NCBI GenBank assembly: GCA_023512835.1
Contig: CM042087.1
Span: 45,304,249 to 45,368,248, forward strand
DNA from: Taxillus chinensis
Lineage: Eukaryota > Streptophyta > Magnoliopsida > Santalales > Loranthaceae
DNA length: 64,000 bases
Direction: 5' to 3'
Below, in pieces: positions 24,799-37,300 of the stretch (its first letter is position 1; every line of letters begins with the position of its first letter). The notes under the pieces were generated by a model. The model searched no databases, was not told the DNA's origin, and saw only the letters and a program-made list of their open reading frames with translations. The position numbers were made by a program, and so were the translations under genes.

Positions 24799-27700
24799 AT
24801 GACACCTCCCCTATTCTCTTTGATGCTTTTATTCCTCTGCGCTGCTAATACCAGTACTGCATCTTCCTCCTTAATTGCTTGCTTTTAGGTTCATCTTTAT
24901 TGGTCATGTCATGTGAGCTCTTTGATCGAGGGATTGGTTGTTTTTTCTTCGAATTTGGGTTTTTGCTTTATTTATTTCTATCATGGGGAAACTGCTTTTT
25001 TTTTTTTTTTTGTTGAAGTGAATTGATCATAATTAAACTGCTGTCACGCTTCGTTTTTTATTTTTTAGCATCTGAATAATATTGGGTGCGTCGTCATAAA
25101 CTCACAATGGATCACTCAGCTGGGTGTGTCGGTCTGTGTTGAATTTGTATTTTTATTGTTCCCGTTGGACAATTTAATCCGTGTTTATAGGATGGTATCG
25201 TGTCTTCTTTGCAAATGATATTCGACCGTTCCGAAGGATTCGGCGTGGAATCGAGTGGGCCATCTTTTTTTTTTTCCTGGGCTGTGTGTGTTATTCTCCT
25301 TCCCGGTTTACTTCTTTCTTGCTTTTAAAGAATTCCTTGGAACCAAATAGCGGATATTGATTGAGCTACTTTCGTCTCTCTCCCAGCATATATGTTGGTG
25401 CAGGCATTTACTGGTTCGTATGGGATAAATTATGGGAGACTTGCAGACAATATCCCTTCCCCAGATGAAGTTGTAATGCTTCTTAGGGCGTCCAAGATAA
25501 AGAATGTCAGGATTTATGATGCAGATCACAGTGTGCTTGATGCTTTTAGAGGAAAAGGACTTGAACTAGTGATTGGAGTTCCAAATGGGCTGGTTAAGGA
25601 CATGAGTGCTAATGAGGATCATGCTGTGGATTGGGTTAATGAAAACGTTCAGCCTTATATCAGTGATACACGGATAGTAGGAGTTGCTGTGGGAAATGAA
25701 GTCTTAGGAGGGGGTGATCTGGAACTCTACGAAGCCCTACTGGGTGCCTCAGAAAACCTTTATAATGCCCTAAAACAGCTTCGCCTCGCCAAAGTTGTCC
25801 AGATTTCCACTGCCCATTCGCAGGCCGTTTTTAACAATTCATATCCTCCCTCGTCTTGCATATTTAGGGAGAATATTGTTCAGTACATGAAGCCGCTCTT
25901 GCAGTTCTTCTCGCAGATTGGTTCTCCTTTCTGTTTGAATGCCTACCCATTTCTGGCCTACATGAGTGACACTGTAACCATTGACATAAATTATGCTCTA
26001 TTTGAGTCAAACAAGGGGATAAAGGATCCCAAAACAGATCTCCACTATGATAACATGCTTGATGCTCAGGTTGACGCAGCCTATGCTGCGTTGGAGGGTG
26101 CTGGGTTTGAAAAGATGGAGGTCATTGTCACAGAGACAGGATGGGCTTCTCAAGGGGATCCAAATGAAGCTGCAGCCACTTCAAATAATGCCAGGACTTA
26201 CAATTATAACCTGCGTAAAAGGCTTGCAAAGAGGAAGGGCACACCACTGAGACCAAAATTAATGCTTAAGGCATATATTTTTGCACTCTTCAATGAGGAT
26301 TTGAAACCAGGTCCAAATTCTGAAAGGAACTATGGCCTGTTCAAGCCTGATGGGAACATTTCTTATGATATTGGTTTCTCTGGACTTAAATCGTCATCTG
26401 CAGCAGTCTCTTTCTTGACATTTAAGGTACAGAGCCCATTAGTCTTTTTTCTTTACTTTTCATTTCTTTTACGTATGATATTATGCATATGAACCTGGAG
26501 AACATAATTCCTTGAAAAATCCTGTATTTTGGTGGTATGGAGTGCCTTTTTGTGGAAATAACTAGAGTGAATTGAATGTTATTGCCCAAAAAGGCCTGGT
26601 AAATTGACATGACGATTAATGGAATTTTTTGAAGCAGTCTTTTTATGAATTCGGTTAATATAGTTATATTTTTAAGATATAGATACTGCTGCCTCAACAG
26701 AACCTGACATAGAAGTTTTCCTTAGAACCTGCCTTTTGACAGAATTCTTTCCTTATGAACTGCATGTGGTTCTATCCTAATCCTCTTTATATTTCATGCT
26801 CTAGGCAAGCACCGGGCCTATTATTTTATATGCCTTGTTATTTGAATTTTCAACTATAACTCATTTACATACCAAAGAAAAATATCTTTAAGCTTCTTCA
26901 TCTGGGGCTTTTTTCAGGTCACCTAACTTCCTATCTCAATGTGTAGCCTAGTATATAAATTGTGATTTAATATCCATCCAAGGTGGTTATCATAAGGAAA
27001 TTTTATTTCCTACAATATCTGATCCCTAGGGTAAAAATGGTTAACTTTCTCCCATGATGTTAGTATTATTTGTCATTGTTCTTTCTAATTGATTCTCAAT
27101 TACTTTCCTCTAAATAAATTTCTTAGTGACCTGAAAGTCACAAGTTCAAATCGTGGATAAGTTTATTGCAATTAAATTAATTGTGGAGAAAGATTGCATC
27201 CATATTGGCCCTATGGCCCAACTCCTTTTCGGATCTCGTCACTTGTAAGAGCTAGTGCACTAGATTTGCTTTTTTGCCCTTAGTAATTTTCATAAATAAT
27301 TAGCTAGAAAAGACCTATTTATTTATCAATGGTTGATGTTTTTGCTCATTTATCCTTTAACTAGATGTCACCTTTGGTGAAATTAAATTTTTTTAATCAA
27401 GTTGGAACAAAAATATACTAAATTTTGGGGCATGATACTTTCATTACATTAAATGATATACATATTTTAACACACACACATACATGGGATAAGTGAACCT
27501 ACTATGCTTGTAGAATTAATAAAGATCATGAGTAGACTCCATTTATGTATGTCTAGTACTGCACCAAGTGAATTTGTTGTACTTGCAGGTTCCTTTTTTT
27601 CCTATATATATACATTATAAGTGAAAGGTTTTTCTAACTAGTGTCTTGAGGGCATTAATTAAAGTTTTCCTTTTGAAGAAGTTAATAAAAATAATGTACT

Positions 27701-28836
27701 GGTAATTAGTGTGCACTCTAATACATTGTGTCTACATATGCCATTGGATCAGCTCAAGTGAATTTCCATGAATAGAGTATGAAAATTAGAAATCATGCTT
27801 TGCCGCTGTAGACTTCAACTATCTACCAATTTGTCAATATTTATTCTTGGACCCAAAATAGATGGTAGTGTACGGTAGGATTATGGATGGAAAAGTAGCA
27901 TAGGTGTATATCTTTATTTTCTCTTCAACAAACCCAATCTTCAAATCAGCTTTTATTTTATCCTTCATCTTCAGGTTGGGTTGGGCGCCAACTCTAATAA
28001 TTTTTGTCTTTGAGGCCACCCAGTTGCAGCTAAACCACCCCCATCTTGACAAAAACGTGAAATTAGGTGAAAAGGTTCAAAATCTAGCTTGATCAAGTTT
28101 TTTAAATAAAAAATAAATATAAATAATTTAATTCTCAACAAAGTAATCTATATTCACAAGATTTAAGAGTACACTAAATGAAATCTCTCTCTGTAATATT
28201 TCTTCGGTTATACCTTCCAATGCCACGGAATCTTCTACATTTTTAACATCTATACCCTTTGTTTGGCCCACGTCCTCGTCTTCTAAATTCCATCCCAAAT
28301 ACTTTCTAGCCTCCGCTGTGTCTGTGGGCGTATCTAGCCCACTTGTTGTAGAACTGTGTTTGGACGTTCGGGTCAGTTGAGCTTTTGTATGGATCGGATT
28401 TATTGTTGAGTGGAAGAGGTCTGACAGCTTGTGAGGCAAATAGGATAGTTTACAGTTCATTCCATTAGATTTATTTGGCTGCTTTGGAAAGAGATTCATA
28501 GTAGAAAGCCCAAAGGTGTTAATTTGTCATTTAAAGAATTGAGGACATCAGTAAAGATAATATACACTTTCTTTTGATTGGATAATCTGTCGGCCAACTC
28601 AAACTTGAAAATGCCTGGCTTGATCTTTATTTGGTTTTTAAAGTTGTAAAATCCTTGATGAAGTAATCTATTTCTTGTTTGTGAATCTGTCGTATATCAT
28701 TAGCAAGGTCTAGAAAAAAAATTTCATTCTTTACTTAATGTGTGAATTGCAGGACATTAGTTCTCGAGATTGGCTTGGTTCATCCTCCTTCGTATCTATA
28801 TGTTGTTTGGCATTGCTCTGTTTGCTTCTAAGATGA
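24799..28836 (+). CDS. Glucan endo-1,3-beta-glucosidase, GH17, GPI-type
   Basis: Three exons: 24799-24853, 25387-26426 and 28753-28836, giving 392 residues. The central exon is unmistakably GH17 and close to my memory of Arabidopsis At2g27500 (glucosidase 14): FTGSYGINYGRLADNIPSP, then VAVGNEVLGGG with the acid/base Glu at residue 123, FCLNAYPFLAY, and VTETGW with the nucleophile Glu at 268. The enzyme cleaves callose-type beta-1,3-glucan in the wall. Exon 1 supplies a hydrophobic signal peptide that continues into the start of exon 2 (cut probably before FTGSYG). Exon 3 adds DISSRDWLGSSSF and a 14-residue hydrophobic end, as in GPI-anchored members; there is no CBM43. The first donor (ACCA then GTACTG) is weak while the acceptor after TCTCTCTCCCAG is strong, so exon 1 is less certain than the rest. 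Starting at the ATG at 25392 would lose the signal peptide. Confidence 0.88.
27120..27280 (+). mobile_element. Degenerate Au-like SINE in GH17 intron
   Basis: The order of motifs matches what I remember of plant Au SINEs: a tRNA-type B box (AAGTTCAAATC) followed by GTGGA, a central TGGCCCTATGGCCCAACTCC, then AGCTAGTGCACTAGATTTGC and a T run. Many positions have drifted. It lies in sense orientation in intron 2 (26427-28752). The 5' limit is not sharp. Confidence 0.6.
28128..28499 (-). other. Unassigned antisense open frame in GH17 intron
   Basis: An antisense open frame of 123 codons, long for such AT-rich DNA, lies in intron 2 of the glucanase gene. It is Ser/Thr/Glu-rich, with AEARKYLGWNLEDEDVG and VALEGITEEILQREISF in its second half. 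Just upstream, in another frame, is a further protein-like stretch (KFELADRLSNQKKVY, then FTDVLNSLNDKL, about 28500-28610), so a frameshifted fragment of one older coding sequence is possible. I do not recognise the family. Confidence 0.3.
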
Positions 28837-29666
28837 TTGTGGCAAAATTTTTAGGCATTTGCTTGGTCTTCTTAGGACAATGGACAACAATCCAGGAGCA
28901 GTTGAACAAGGTATAGGTACTACATTTATGCTGGATCTAAGTTTACTCTCATTGATATGCTATTGATCATGTAATTTGCTGAAATCCTTCCTGGTAATCG
29001 GCTAATTATTTTTCTTGCATGTGGCAATCCGCGTTAGTTGGTACCAAATAAAATATCGATTCGGGTCCATAAACTTCAAGGTTTTTAGCAGATTCCACAG
29101 CACCTTGTGCAGTTCATAGTATAGTTTGTAAATGTAAGCCTAAATCTTCATATTTATGTAGTTATTGTATTACTTGCCAGAGTAAGATAAACTGGCCTAT
29201 AGAATATTTTTTGCCCTGCTGTTGATGGCTTGAGATATAAAAAAATGCAAACACCAAATAAAAAATGTTGACTAGAATAATGTTTGAAACCCAAATAAAA
29301 ATTGTTGATTTAGCATTGACAGGTTAATTACGTTCCGGAGCTTTGCGGGTCGCCGTGTCCCTTATTTTGTATTTGGTTTACTGGCCTGTGCGGTCTGGAT
29401 TTAATGTCTTGGTAGTGTTAGTGTTAAAGATTAGGAGGTTGTTGTAAGCTATATATGCCTACACCAGTTTGTGAAATTAGTTATTCGAATGGACCCTTTT
29501 CTAAATATGGTTGACCGGAAATCCATCGCGATCGCTTCTCTTTCTACCGAGACATCACTCTCCCAACGCCGTTTCTCCCCTCTGTCACAACAACCAAATT
29601 GACGAGTCAATTGAGCTCTCCTCTTTTTTAATTGTTCTGATAAAAGAGAGAGATCTGAAGGGATTA
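28837..29666. other. GH17 3' region and intergenic DNA
   Basis: The first few hundred bases probably contain the glucanase 3' untranslated region. A small GC-richer patch at about 29510-29600 has an open frame with no known motif. Nothing else is recognised. Confidence 0.45.
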
Positions 29667-30174
29667 GAGCATCTCCAATCCTATGAAGTTAAATTGAGTA
29701 GCTAAAGCTAATTTTAGCTTGTTACAGTGCTGGCTAATGGTGTTTCAATCTTATATCATCTATATTTATATTTAACTATTTTTTTTCTCAATCTATCCTT
29801 ATCTATATTAGCTCCAAATTCTTAATTTTTAATTTTCTTTTCTTCTCAAATCCCTAATTTGTTTGCATATCTGCGACGGGAGAGGGGAGGGAACGCAACA
29901 CCAGGAGTGGAGACGCGGGGGAGACGCTCGGGGGAGGGGGAGAGCAGCGGAGGAGGGGAGGGGGAGACACACAGCGAGGGGGGAGGGAGCTGGGTGGCGC
30001 AAGATTGGAAGGGGCTGGGTTGGAAATTTGCTAACTTTGCTGAGGTGGCATTGTTAGTTAAAGCTTTATTTGGTTTTTTTTTACTTTTGCTAGTGATATA
30101 ACTATTGCATTGGAAAAGAATTTTAGGTAAATATAACTTTTGCTTTAACTTTTGCTAAAGGATTGGAAATGCTC
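29667..30174. mobile_element. PIF/Harbinger-like MITE carrying a G-rich block
   Basis: Ends are GAGCATCTCCAATCC at the left and its near inverse GGATTGGAAATGCTC at the right (14 of 15 positions pair), flanked by TTA on both sides (29664-29666, 30175-30177). The TTA/TAA duplication and GAGCATCTCCAA-type ends fit small PIF/Harbinger elements. Unusually, the 508-bp element contains a G-rich insert at about 29875-30015 in an otherwise AT-rich body. No transposase is present. Confidence 0.75.
29875..30015 (+). other. G-rich island inside the MITE
   Basis: About 140 bp with very high G on the plus strand, containing many runs of three to six G (for example GGGGGAGGGGG and GAGGGGAGGGGGAG). It could form G-quadruplexes. 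An 80-codon open frame at 29859-30101 crosses it, but its Gly/Glu/Arg-rich product looks like a composition artefact. The origin is unknown; captured host DNA is possible. Confidence 0.6.
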
Positions 30175-30289
30175 TTATTCAATCGGGTCATTTCAAACTT
30201 AATTAAACATGTTTTTCTCCAAAACATAAATCACCTCTTTGAATTCTCTGCCCCCTTCTCCTCAACGGATAAGTGTCCTCCCTATCTAA

Positions 30290-30556
30290 TGCCTGATAAA
30301 ACTTTTAACAAATTTATCTATATGAAATAATATTATTCATAAATTATACTTGATATTTATATTTTAGCTATAAATTTTATTAAAATTTTAAACTTTGAAA
30401 TACAAGCTAGTCAAATTTGGTTAGCTATTACCTTGAAGTTTTTAATTTTAACAAAATTTATAGTTAAAATATAGATTTCGAGTATAATTTGCGGCTAATA
30501 TTACTTTATGTAGATAAATTTATTAAAAAATTTAGCTAACTCACTACTAATGCTCT
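30290..30556. repeat. Long imperfect inverted repeat, MITE-like
   Basis: Two arms of roughly 100-110 bp (about 30307-30405 and 30445-30540) are reverse complements with scattered mismatches; paired blocks include AAATTTATCTA, AAATTATACT and TATAAATTTT. The right end contains TTAGCTAACTCACTACTAATGCTCTAA, which resembles a TTAGAGCATTAG terminus. The left end is less clear. There is no coding content. Confidence 0.6.
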
Positions 30557-33500
30557 AATGTCGGCAAATTAATGTTTGCTTTTGTGCAAAAATGTGCCCA
30601 AACACAATGTCATTCTACCTTTTTAAATCCTCCTTCAAGAATTTCAGCTTTAGGTCCAATATAAAACTCGGAGACCCCATCACTTGGTAAGAATCCCACC
30701 AAGTACAAACTGTTTCCTCAAAGTTGTAGGCTTTTAGCCACATATTCTGAATCCGAAAAGGCCGCTTGTTGAGTAAATTTTTTGGGGTTGACTACAAACC
30801 AAGAACTATTCATGCTAAGGATTGTTCATGCTGGATAAACAATTCTTCTCTTACTTCTTGAACTATGATTTTGTGATCTTCATTAAGTGTTTTGAAACAC
30901 CATGAATGAAGGGTTGTCTTTTCAAAATTAGCTTTCAGACTAAGCAATTGTTTACCGGAACACTCTATATAACCTAAATAAAGTTTTCAGAAACTCTTTA
31001 CTAAAATTGTTTAATGAAATGACTTGTTTCTTGAGTAATATATTTCCAACATATTTTAGAAATGATATTCTAAATTTTCAAGGGTCTTGATAAGTTTTAA
31101 GCTTTAAAAAGTTCCAGACCATTACTGAGTAGTTCATGTGCGTTTGGATTAAAAGATTTCAGAGTAAAATTACTAAGCGTCTAGCTTATTGAATAATACA
31201 ACCAACTTAATGAATACCTTCCTAAATTGCTTCTTACTAAATAATGAGCATTTGAAATAATTTCATATTAAAGTCTATGTAACCTTTTGAAGATTAAGCC
31301 ATTAACTTTCAATATTAGGCTCTTGGGAAATAAGTTAAGTCTTAAAACTTTTTATCCTAAAACTCAATCTATTAAATACTATTTTAGTTAGTGTTTTGAT
31401 CATATTTAAAACTTTTTAACCTTGAGTTGTTTCAACAAAATAAATTTAGTTATAAAAGTAAACTAAAATAAATTAAATATGAATATAGTTTAGTTTGCCT
31501 TGAGATTTAAAGTTAAATTGAGACTCTTATATGTCATACATTCTAATATAGCGAAGTTATATGTATCTATATAATAAACTATTAATTTTATTTATCATTA
31601 TTAATTTACTAGAATTGAAGGAACAACATAATTTTAAAACATATCGAAATTATAAATTAAAAGAAAAAAATACAACAATAAAAAAAGATTACGTAATGAA
31701 ATATACATGATAGAAATTATTGTCAGTAAGTAAAATAAAATCTTTGCAAGTGAATATGACTTTTTATCTAATCGAATGGATATGAATCCTATTTTTTGAG
31801 CTAATATTTGGGATGAAGGTTTTATTTTTTAGCCAAAATCGCCCACCACCTTATTTGTCTATCCTCTATGTCAGCTCTGAACATATAATATAGATAGCAT
31901 GTGAATATAAATACATTAAAAGTATAATAATATTATATTACTCAAATAATATATATATATATATAATACTAATATATTAAAAATAAAATGAAATACATTA
32001 ATTTAAAATTTATGATTTTTAAAAAATAATTTTTTAAAAATTAAATACATTTATTTTCTAATATATTTATTAATAATTAAAGCTTATAAGGTTGTGCTCG
32101 TAAACTTGTTTTTATAATTTTATCTTATCTAATAAAATTTTTGCTATACCAATAAACTAACGTAAATATTAAATAATAAGTTGTTAAAAAAATCATGTTG
32201 AAATGAAAAACATATAGGTAAGATATATACTTGGTTAGGAAGTAAGAGAATAAAAAAATATAAAAGGGAAAAGAAGATATGACATATATATATAAAATGT
32301 ATATTAAAAGTAAATAAAATTGAATACCCATATAAATATATAATTAATAAATAAGAAGGTATTTATAAATTCTAATTGTGTCAACTAATTTAACAATTTT
32401 ATGATTTTATCCTAATTTGAATAAGTTTTGGTTATGTGAAAGTTGTGTGATTTGCCCTAACCCCCTCCACCCGCCAAATCCTAAACTAACATCGGTGGCC
32501 AATCTTTTAAATATTAAAGTACAATGAAAAATACTAGAAGAAAATATTGTGTGTTATAATAAAATGGATATTAAAAATAAATAAAATTGGCTTACCCAAA
32601 TAAATATGCAATTCATAAATAAGAAGCTATTTATAAATTCTAATTTTGTCAAATAATTATCATTTTTTATTTTATAGAAAGATAAATTTTGGTCATAAAA
32701 GTATGCTAAAATAAATTAAATATTAAATAAAAAATTATTTAAAAAAGGTAACGCCGATTAAATTATTAACAAACATGCATTAAAAGGGTTATAAATAAAA
32801 TGAAAACAAGGGCAAAAGAATAACATATGAATATAATTGTACATTAAAAATCTAATACTATTAGACTACTCATATATATATATATAATAGATTTTTTCAA
32901 AATTGTGATTTTATTCAATAATGTATCTAATAAATTTATATTTCAATTTTATAATTGTAAATAGAGGTTTATTGTTACTCTAATGTTATATTACCTTCTA
33001 CATGCATCTATCACACAATCCACATTTTTTACTCAACTAAATCTTACTTAAAATTAACATTTTATAGTTAGTAAAAAAAATTACTTTATTTTAAACACTA
33101 TTTTACACGCACCATAAGATAATGTTAGTTTTCTACCAAAATTTTTTTATTAACGATATATAATTATTGTCAATAATGTTTAACACTTATCCGCCCTATA
33201 AAGTAAAAAAAAAAAAAGGGTTTTAAAGCCAATAAACTTTAATATTTCAAAAATAGGGAAAAAAAATTATGCCAAGCGTATTTTATTCACATACATAGCA
33301 AACTATAATTATAAAAAAAATGGCCAATGTTTTAAATATTAAAAGTGCAACGAAAAAGACTAGAAAAAATGTATTTTTTTACTTGTTTGAATAAGCAATT
33401 TAATAAAATACTTAAAATATTATTTTTCAAACTCATTATTTTAACAAAAAAGTTAAACATTATGATTTATGAAGATACTCTTTTAAATTTTAACATTTAC

Positions 33501-34099
33501 TATTTCATCTCTATTCTTTAAAAAATTATATTTTCTATATATTTTTTTCTTTTCAATTTCTATGTCCTACTTTCTTTTCCCTTTTTTTATTAAAAAAATA
33601 ATATTTTAATCAAATAATAAAAGTAAATTACTAAAATACAGAGACTAAAATGTGGATAAAAATAATTTTGATTATTTTGAAAAATCAACTTTGAAGAGGA
33701 TATCGTAAGTATAGAATTAACTCAGACATATCAAGTGAATTTCATAACTGTTTTAAAATTTATTTTTAATTATTTTTTATTTTTAAATCTAAACTTTATT
33801 ATTTTAGGGAGTTCAAATATTAATTTTTTATTTTTTCTTATTTTATTACTTGATTCCTTCACATTTTATTTTATTTAAATTTTTATAAACTTTTATTTTT
33901 AAAATATATTTTCTCTCCTATCAAATATATTATTTTTAAATTATAATTTAATACATCGACCAAACTTAAAAACATAATACAAAAATTAAATCCCACGCAC
34001 CCTTAGTAACAACCGCATTCGTATTAAATTATTTGTTTAATTAATTTCTTTTAACGGAAAAAATGAGATCGATCCTAAAGGCCTAAATCCATCACCTGC
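30557..34099. other. AT-rich repeat DNA, no gene
   Basis: Very AT-rich, with internal duplications: the segment from 32294 (AAAATGTATATTAAAAGTAA onward, including TTTATAAATTCTAATT) recurs from 32561. GGCCAAT-CTTTTAAATATTAAA phrases near 32498 and 33321 also match each other. The block 33735-33980 resembles 23990-24245. I see no reverse transcriptase, integrase or transposase motif. Confidence 0.55.
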
Positions 34100-34345
34100 T
34101 TCACGCCTCTCTCCTACCAGCTCTCACGCCACGCTCTCTCATCAAAGGTCTCCGGCTACTTCTTCCTGCGGCCAAATCTCCGACGAGCTTCCTCCGGCGG
34201 ATTATCCGATCGACTCGACGAGTTACGACCCTAAACCCGTTGTCCTCAAATCCCTCAGCGCACCGGCTCTGTCGTCGTTTCCCTTCCCAACGAGTACCTC
34301 TCCTCCTCCGCGGCCGGCCTCTGCTACACTCTCTGGAGGTGAGGC
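34100..34345 (+). pseudogene. Exon-like GC-rich block, family unknown
   Basis: A sharply bounded GC-rich segment in AT-rich DNA that looks like a broken first exon. One plus-strand frame reads SDELPPADYPIDSTSYDPKP and then VVLKSLS. About two bases later, another frame reads QRTGSVVVSLPNEYLSSSAA, then GLCYTLWR, and ends at AGGTGAGG, a perfect splice donor (34341). The two frames join smoothly only if a small indel has occurred near 34258. No start codon fits (ATGAGATCG at 34062 meets a stop), and I find no later exon. It may be a gene fragment or decayed copy. The antisense 85-codon frame here is a shadow. Confidence 0.4.
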
Positions 34346-37300
34346 AGTTCTTGCGCATCTTTCTGATTGTTTCCTTTTGAACCGATTGTTAGCTGTTGAT
34401 TTTGTTCATCAATTCTGGATTTGTTTTGCTAGCTTATCAAATGTGTTTGAGTGTTGCCATTGAGTCCACGGTTTGCTTCAGCTGTTTTGTTTGGAACGGG
34501 ATCCAAAAATCCGATACTTTCAAATGTATCAGTGAATGGAACGGGATCCAAAATTTGATACTTTCAAATGTATACATGTCCCAATTTCAATATGGCGGTT
34601 ACTGTTCGATTTTGACGGCAATTCATGTTATTTTCGTCCTTGGTTCAGATTTTGAATTTATGTTATGTAAAGAATTTATATAGAAGATATTGTTTTCGGG
34701 ATTATTATTATTATTTCTGTTTTTTATATGCAATCCCAGAATTTTGACCTTCGAAATGGGAATTTGAGATATCATGGACCAAACCAAATGGCCACTTACT
34801 GAAACATGCACACCTTGATAGTTTTGTGTTTTCTGTAGTTCTCTGATGCGTGATATCCTTGTAATTATGTATTGCTGTCTCAGAAACCTGTTACAAAAGA
34901 TTAGGGCAGGATTTTGGACTGCCTTCTATACGTTGGAATCCTATCTTCCATATGCAGAAACCATCTAGTTGGTGTACTTTCGAAAGATGCAACGTAATTA
35001 TATACATATATATATATATAATTGTTGCAGTTTTTTTATTTTTGTTTCCATTCTTTCATATGTTTTTCCTTATGAATTTCTTGCTTGTGAAAAGATGAGT
35101 AACTTTACAAATGGTTAGTGTAATGGGCTTCCCTAGGCATTCAAATGAGAAAATAAGTAGTTGCAGAGTAGTGGGGTCTAATTTTTATAAAATCCCACGC
35201 ATTAGTGGCACAATGGCATGCCTAACTTTATGATAGTTTCTTGTAGATTTTCAACCATACCCAAATTATTGGACAAATCATATCCTGCAGCCGATGCAGC
35301 CGAACTTCTATCTTTCATGGAATCCATCTAATAAAATTAAAAGTACTACGCTTTACTACTAGTAAGTCTACACCATAGAGCTTTTTTTTTAACAAAATTC
35401 TATTCACCCTTCTAGCCTTAACTACTATGTTGAGATCTTGTTTTACACATGATAGTATGATTCGTATTTGTTTAGTGAAAAAGTGAGAATAAAAACTGAA
35501 ATGCATTATTATTTAATGCCCTATTATTTTGTATATGCTGTACAATATTTACCTTAAACCTCTGTCTTCAGCTTTCTCTTAGGTTAATGTGTTTTAAGCT
35601 GTCATCTATCCCTGACATCTTTCTCTAAGAATTTTTTTTGTTTTATTTGTATTTCCTTCCCCTTTTATTAATTTTTCTATTATTTGATTAAACTTTGGTC
35701 TTATATGCTCAATAGTGTATCAATGAGACTAAGTCAAATTAAGAAGGGATTTAATTATTTAGAATTTCTAGAAGATGCTCCAAGCTGTTAAGTAGAAATT
35801 CTTCTTAAGATGGCAGTGTGCTGTTGAGCATTGGTTATGTAGTATCTGTCTCTTGACTTGGAAGATGGGTTCTTTCGATTTATCCTTGATGCCCGTTTTG
35901 TTTTCCTGGGAAATGTTGCACTATATAGTTAAACAAAGAATTTACTTTACATTTGAAAGTATCAGATTTTGGATCCTATTCCATTAATTGCTTCCTATCA
36001 CATTGACCACCCCTGATATAGACAATTTTACCCAACCATCAGGAGCGGCTTAAGAATGAGCTTGGAATTACCGTGGGAGAGATAAAGACATTTTACCAGA
36101 TGCATTGGAACTTAAAAATAATTAGGTCAATCATAAATGTCAAGAAGTATGCATGAGTAAGATTAAATTTATTGTTTTAACTGAATTTCATTAGAATTAT
36201 AATTCTTTATTAAGTAATTATTTTCCTAACATATGCATATTAATATTTTCTAAGAGACTATGATTGAAAAAAGATTTGATCTTCAATTAAGGGCTCCAAT
36301 CACAAGATTGAGTTAATGAACCTTTGGTTATAAATTTGCAAATCATACAAGAGGTATTAGGTTATTGGTCATCTTATTTAAAAGGATAGGCAGCGATAGC
36401 TAAAAGATAATTAAGAGTTTTCTATTCATTCTTCTTGAACTTCATCATCAGTGATACAAGAAGAAATTCAAATTCAATAGAGACCGTTGTTAGAATATTG
36501 TCAACTTATAATGCATAGAGGTTCAATAACAGTTTATTCATATTCAAAAGTCATTCATCGCATTGAGAATACGATAATTTAAAGTTACTTGAAAGGATAA
36601 CTAAGCCCGCACATATTCAATTTTAACGTGAATATAACTTTAGAACATTTAGAATCAAAATTGATAACTTGTAGTAATGAGATACTCATTACTAATACTC
36701 AAATAATTTTAATAACGAAAGTATTGTTATCAAAGATAAATTTTTTAAAAAATAATAAATTAATAATTTCAAAATCTTATAGTGACAGTCAATTAATGAC
36801 AGAGCATTAGTGACAATTGTCACTACACATTTTAGTCAGAAAATCTTAACTTTTAGGGAGGGAAAGTCGCCACGTATGTTTTTAAAAGTGTATTATCAAG
36901 AAATGTAGATTTTATTCGGCCTTTATGGATTGGACGGCAACATGACGAGTTATTTAAAAAAAAAAAAAAGTTACGAGCCAAATTACCTTTCATTGTTTTT
37001 ACCGGGCAAGTCATATTGTCGGTTGTAATAGGCATTGGGGATTTTTATTTGCTTTCAATGGTCCCAACTCAAACAACGGAAATGGCGATGAGATGTTAAA
37101 TCACTAGCTATCGTGGTGCTTTCTAAAAATCAACTGTCTCGATCCTCGAAGATCGATCGTTTGTGATCAAAAATAAATGGCCATGACTAGGTTGTCCAGA
37201 TGGTTGCTGCATGCAGATGCTCCGACAGGTAGTCATGTGCCAAAAGAGGGTGGGTGGGAAACGGTGGCTCTGCGCCCTCCACGGCGTACCGAAAGGTCCC

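Noticed and set aside
34101..34358. An 85-codon Arg-rich antisense frame
   Set aside because: It is antisense to the GC-rich exon-like block; the Arg richness comes from CCG/CCT codons read backwards.
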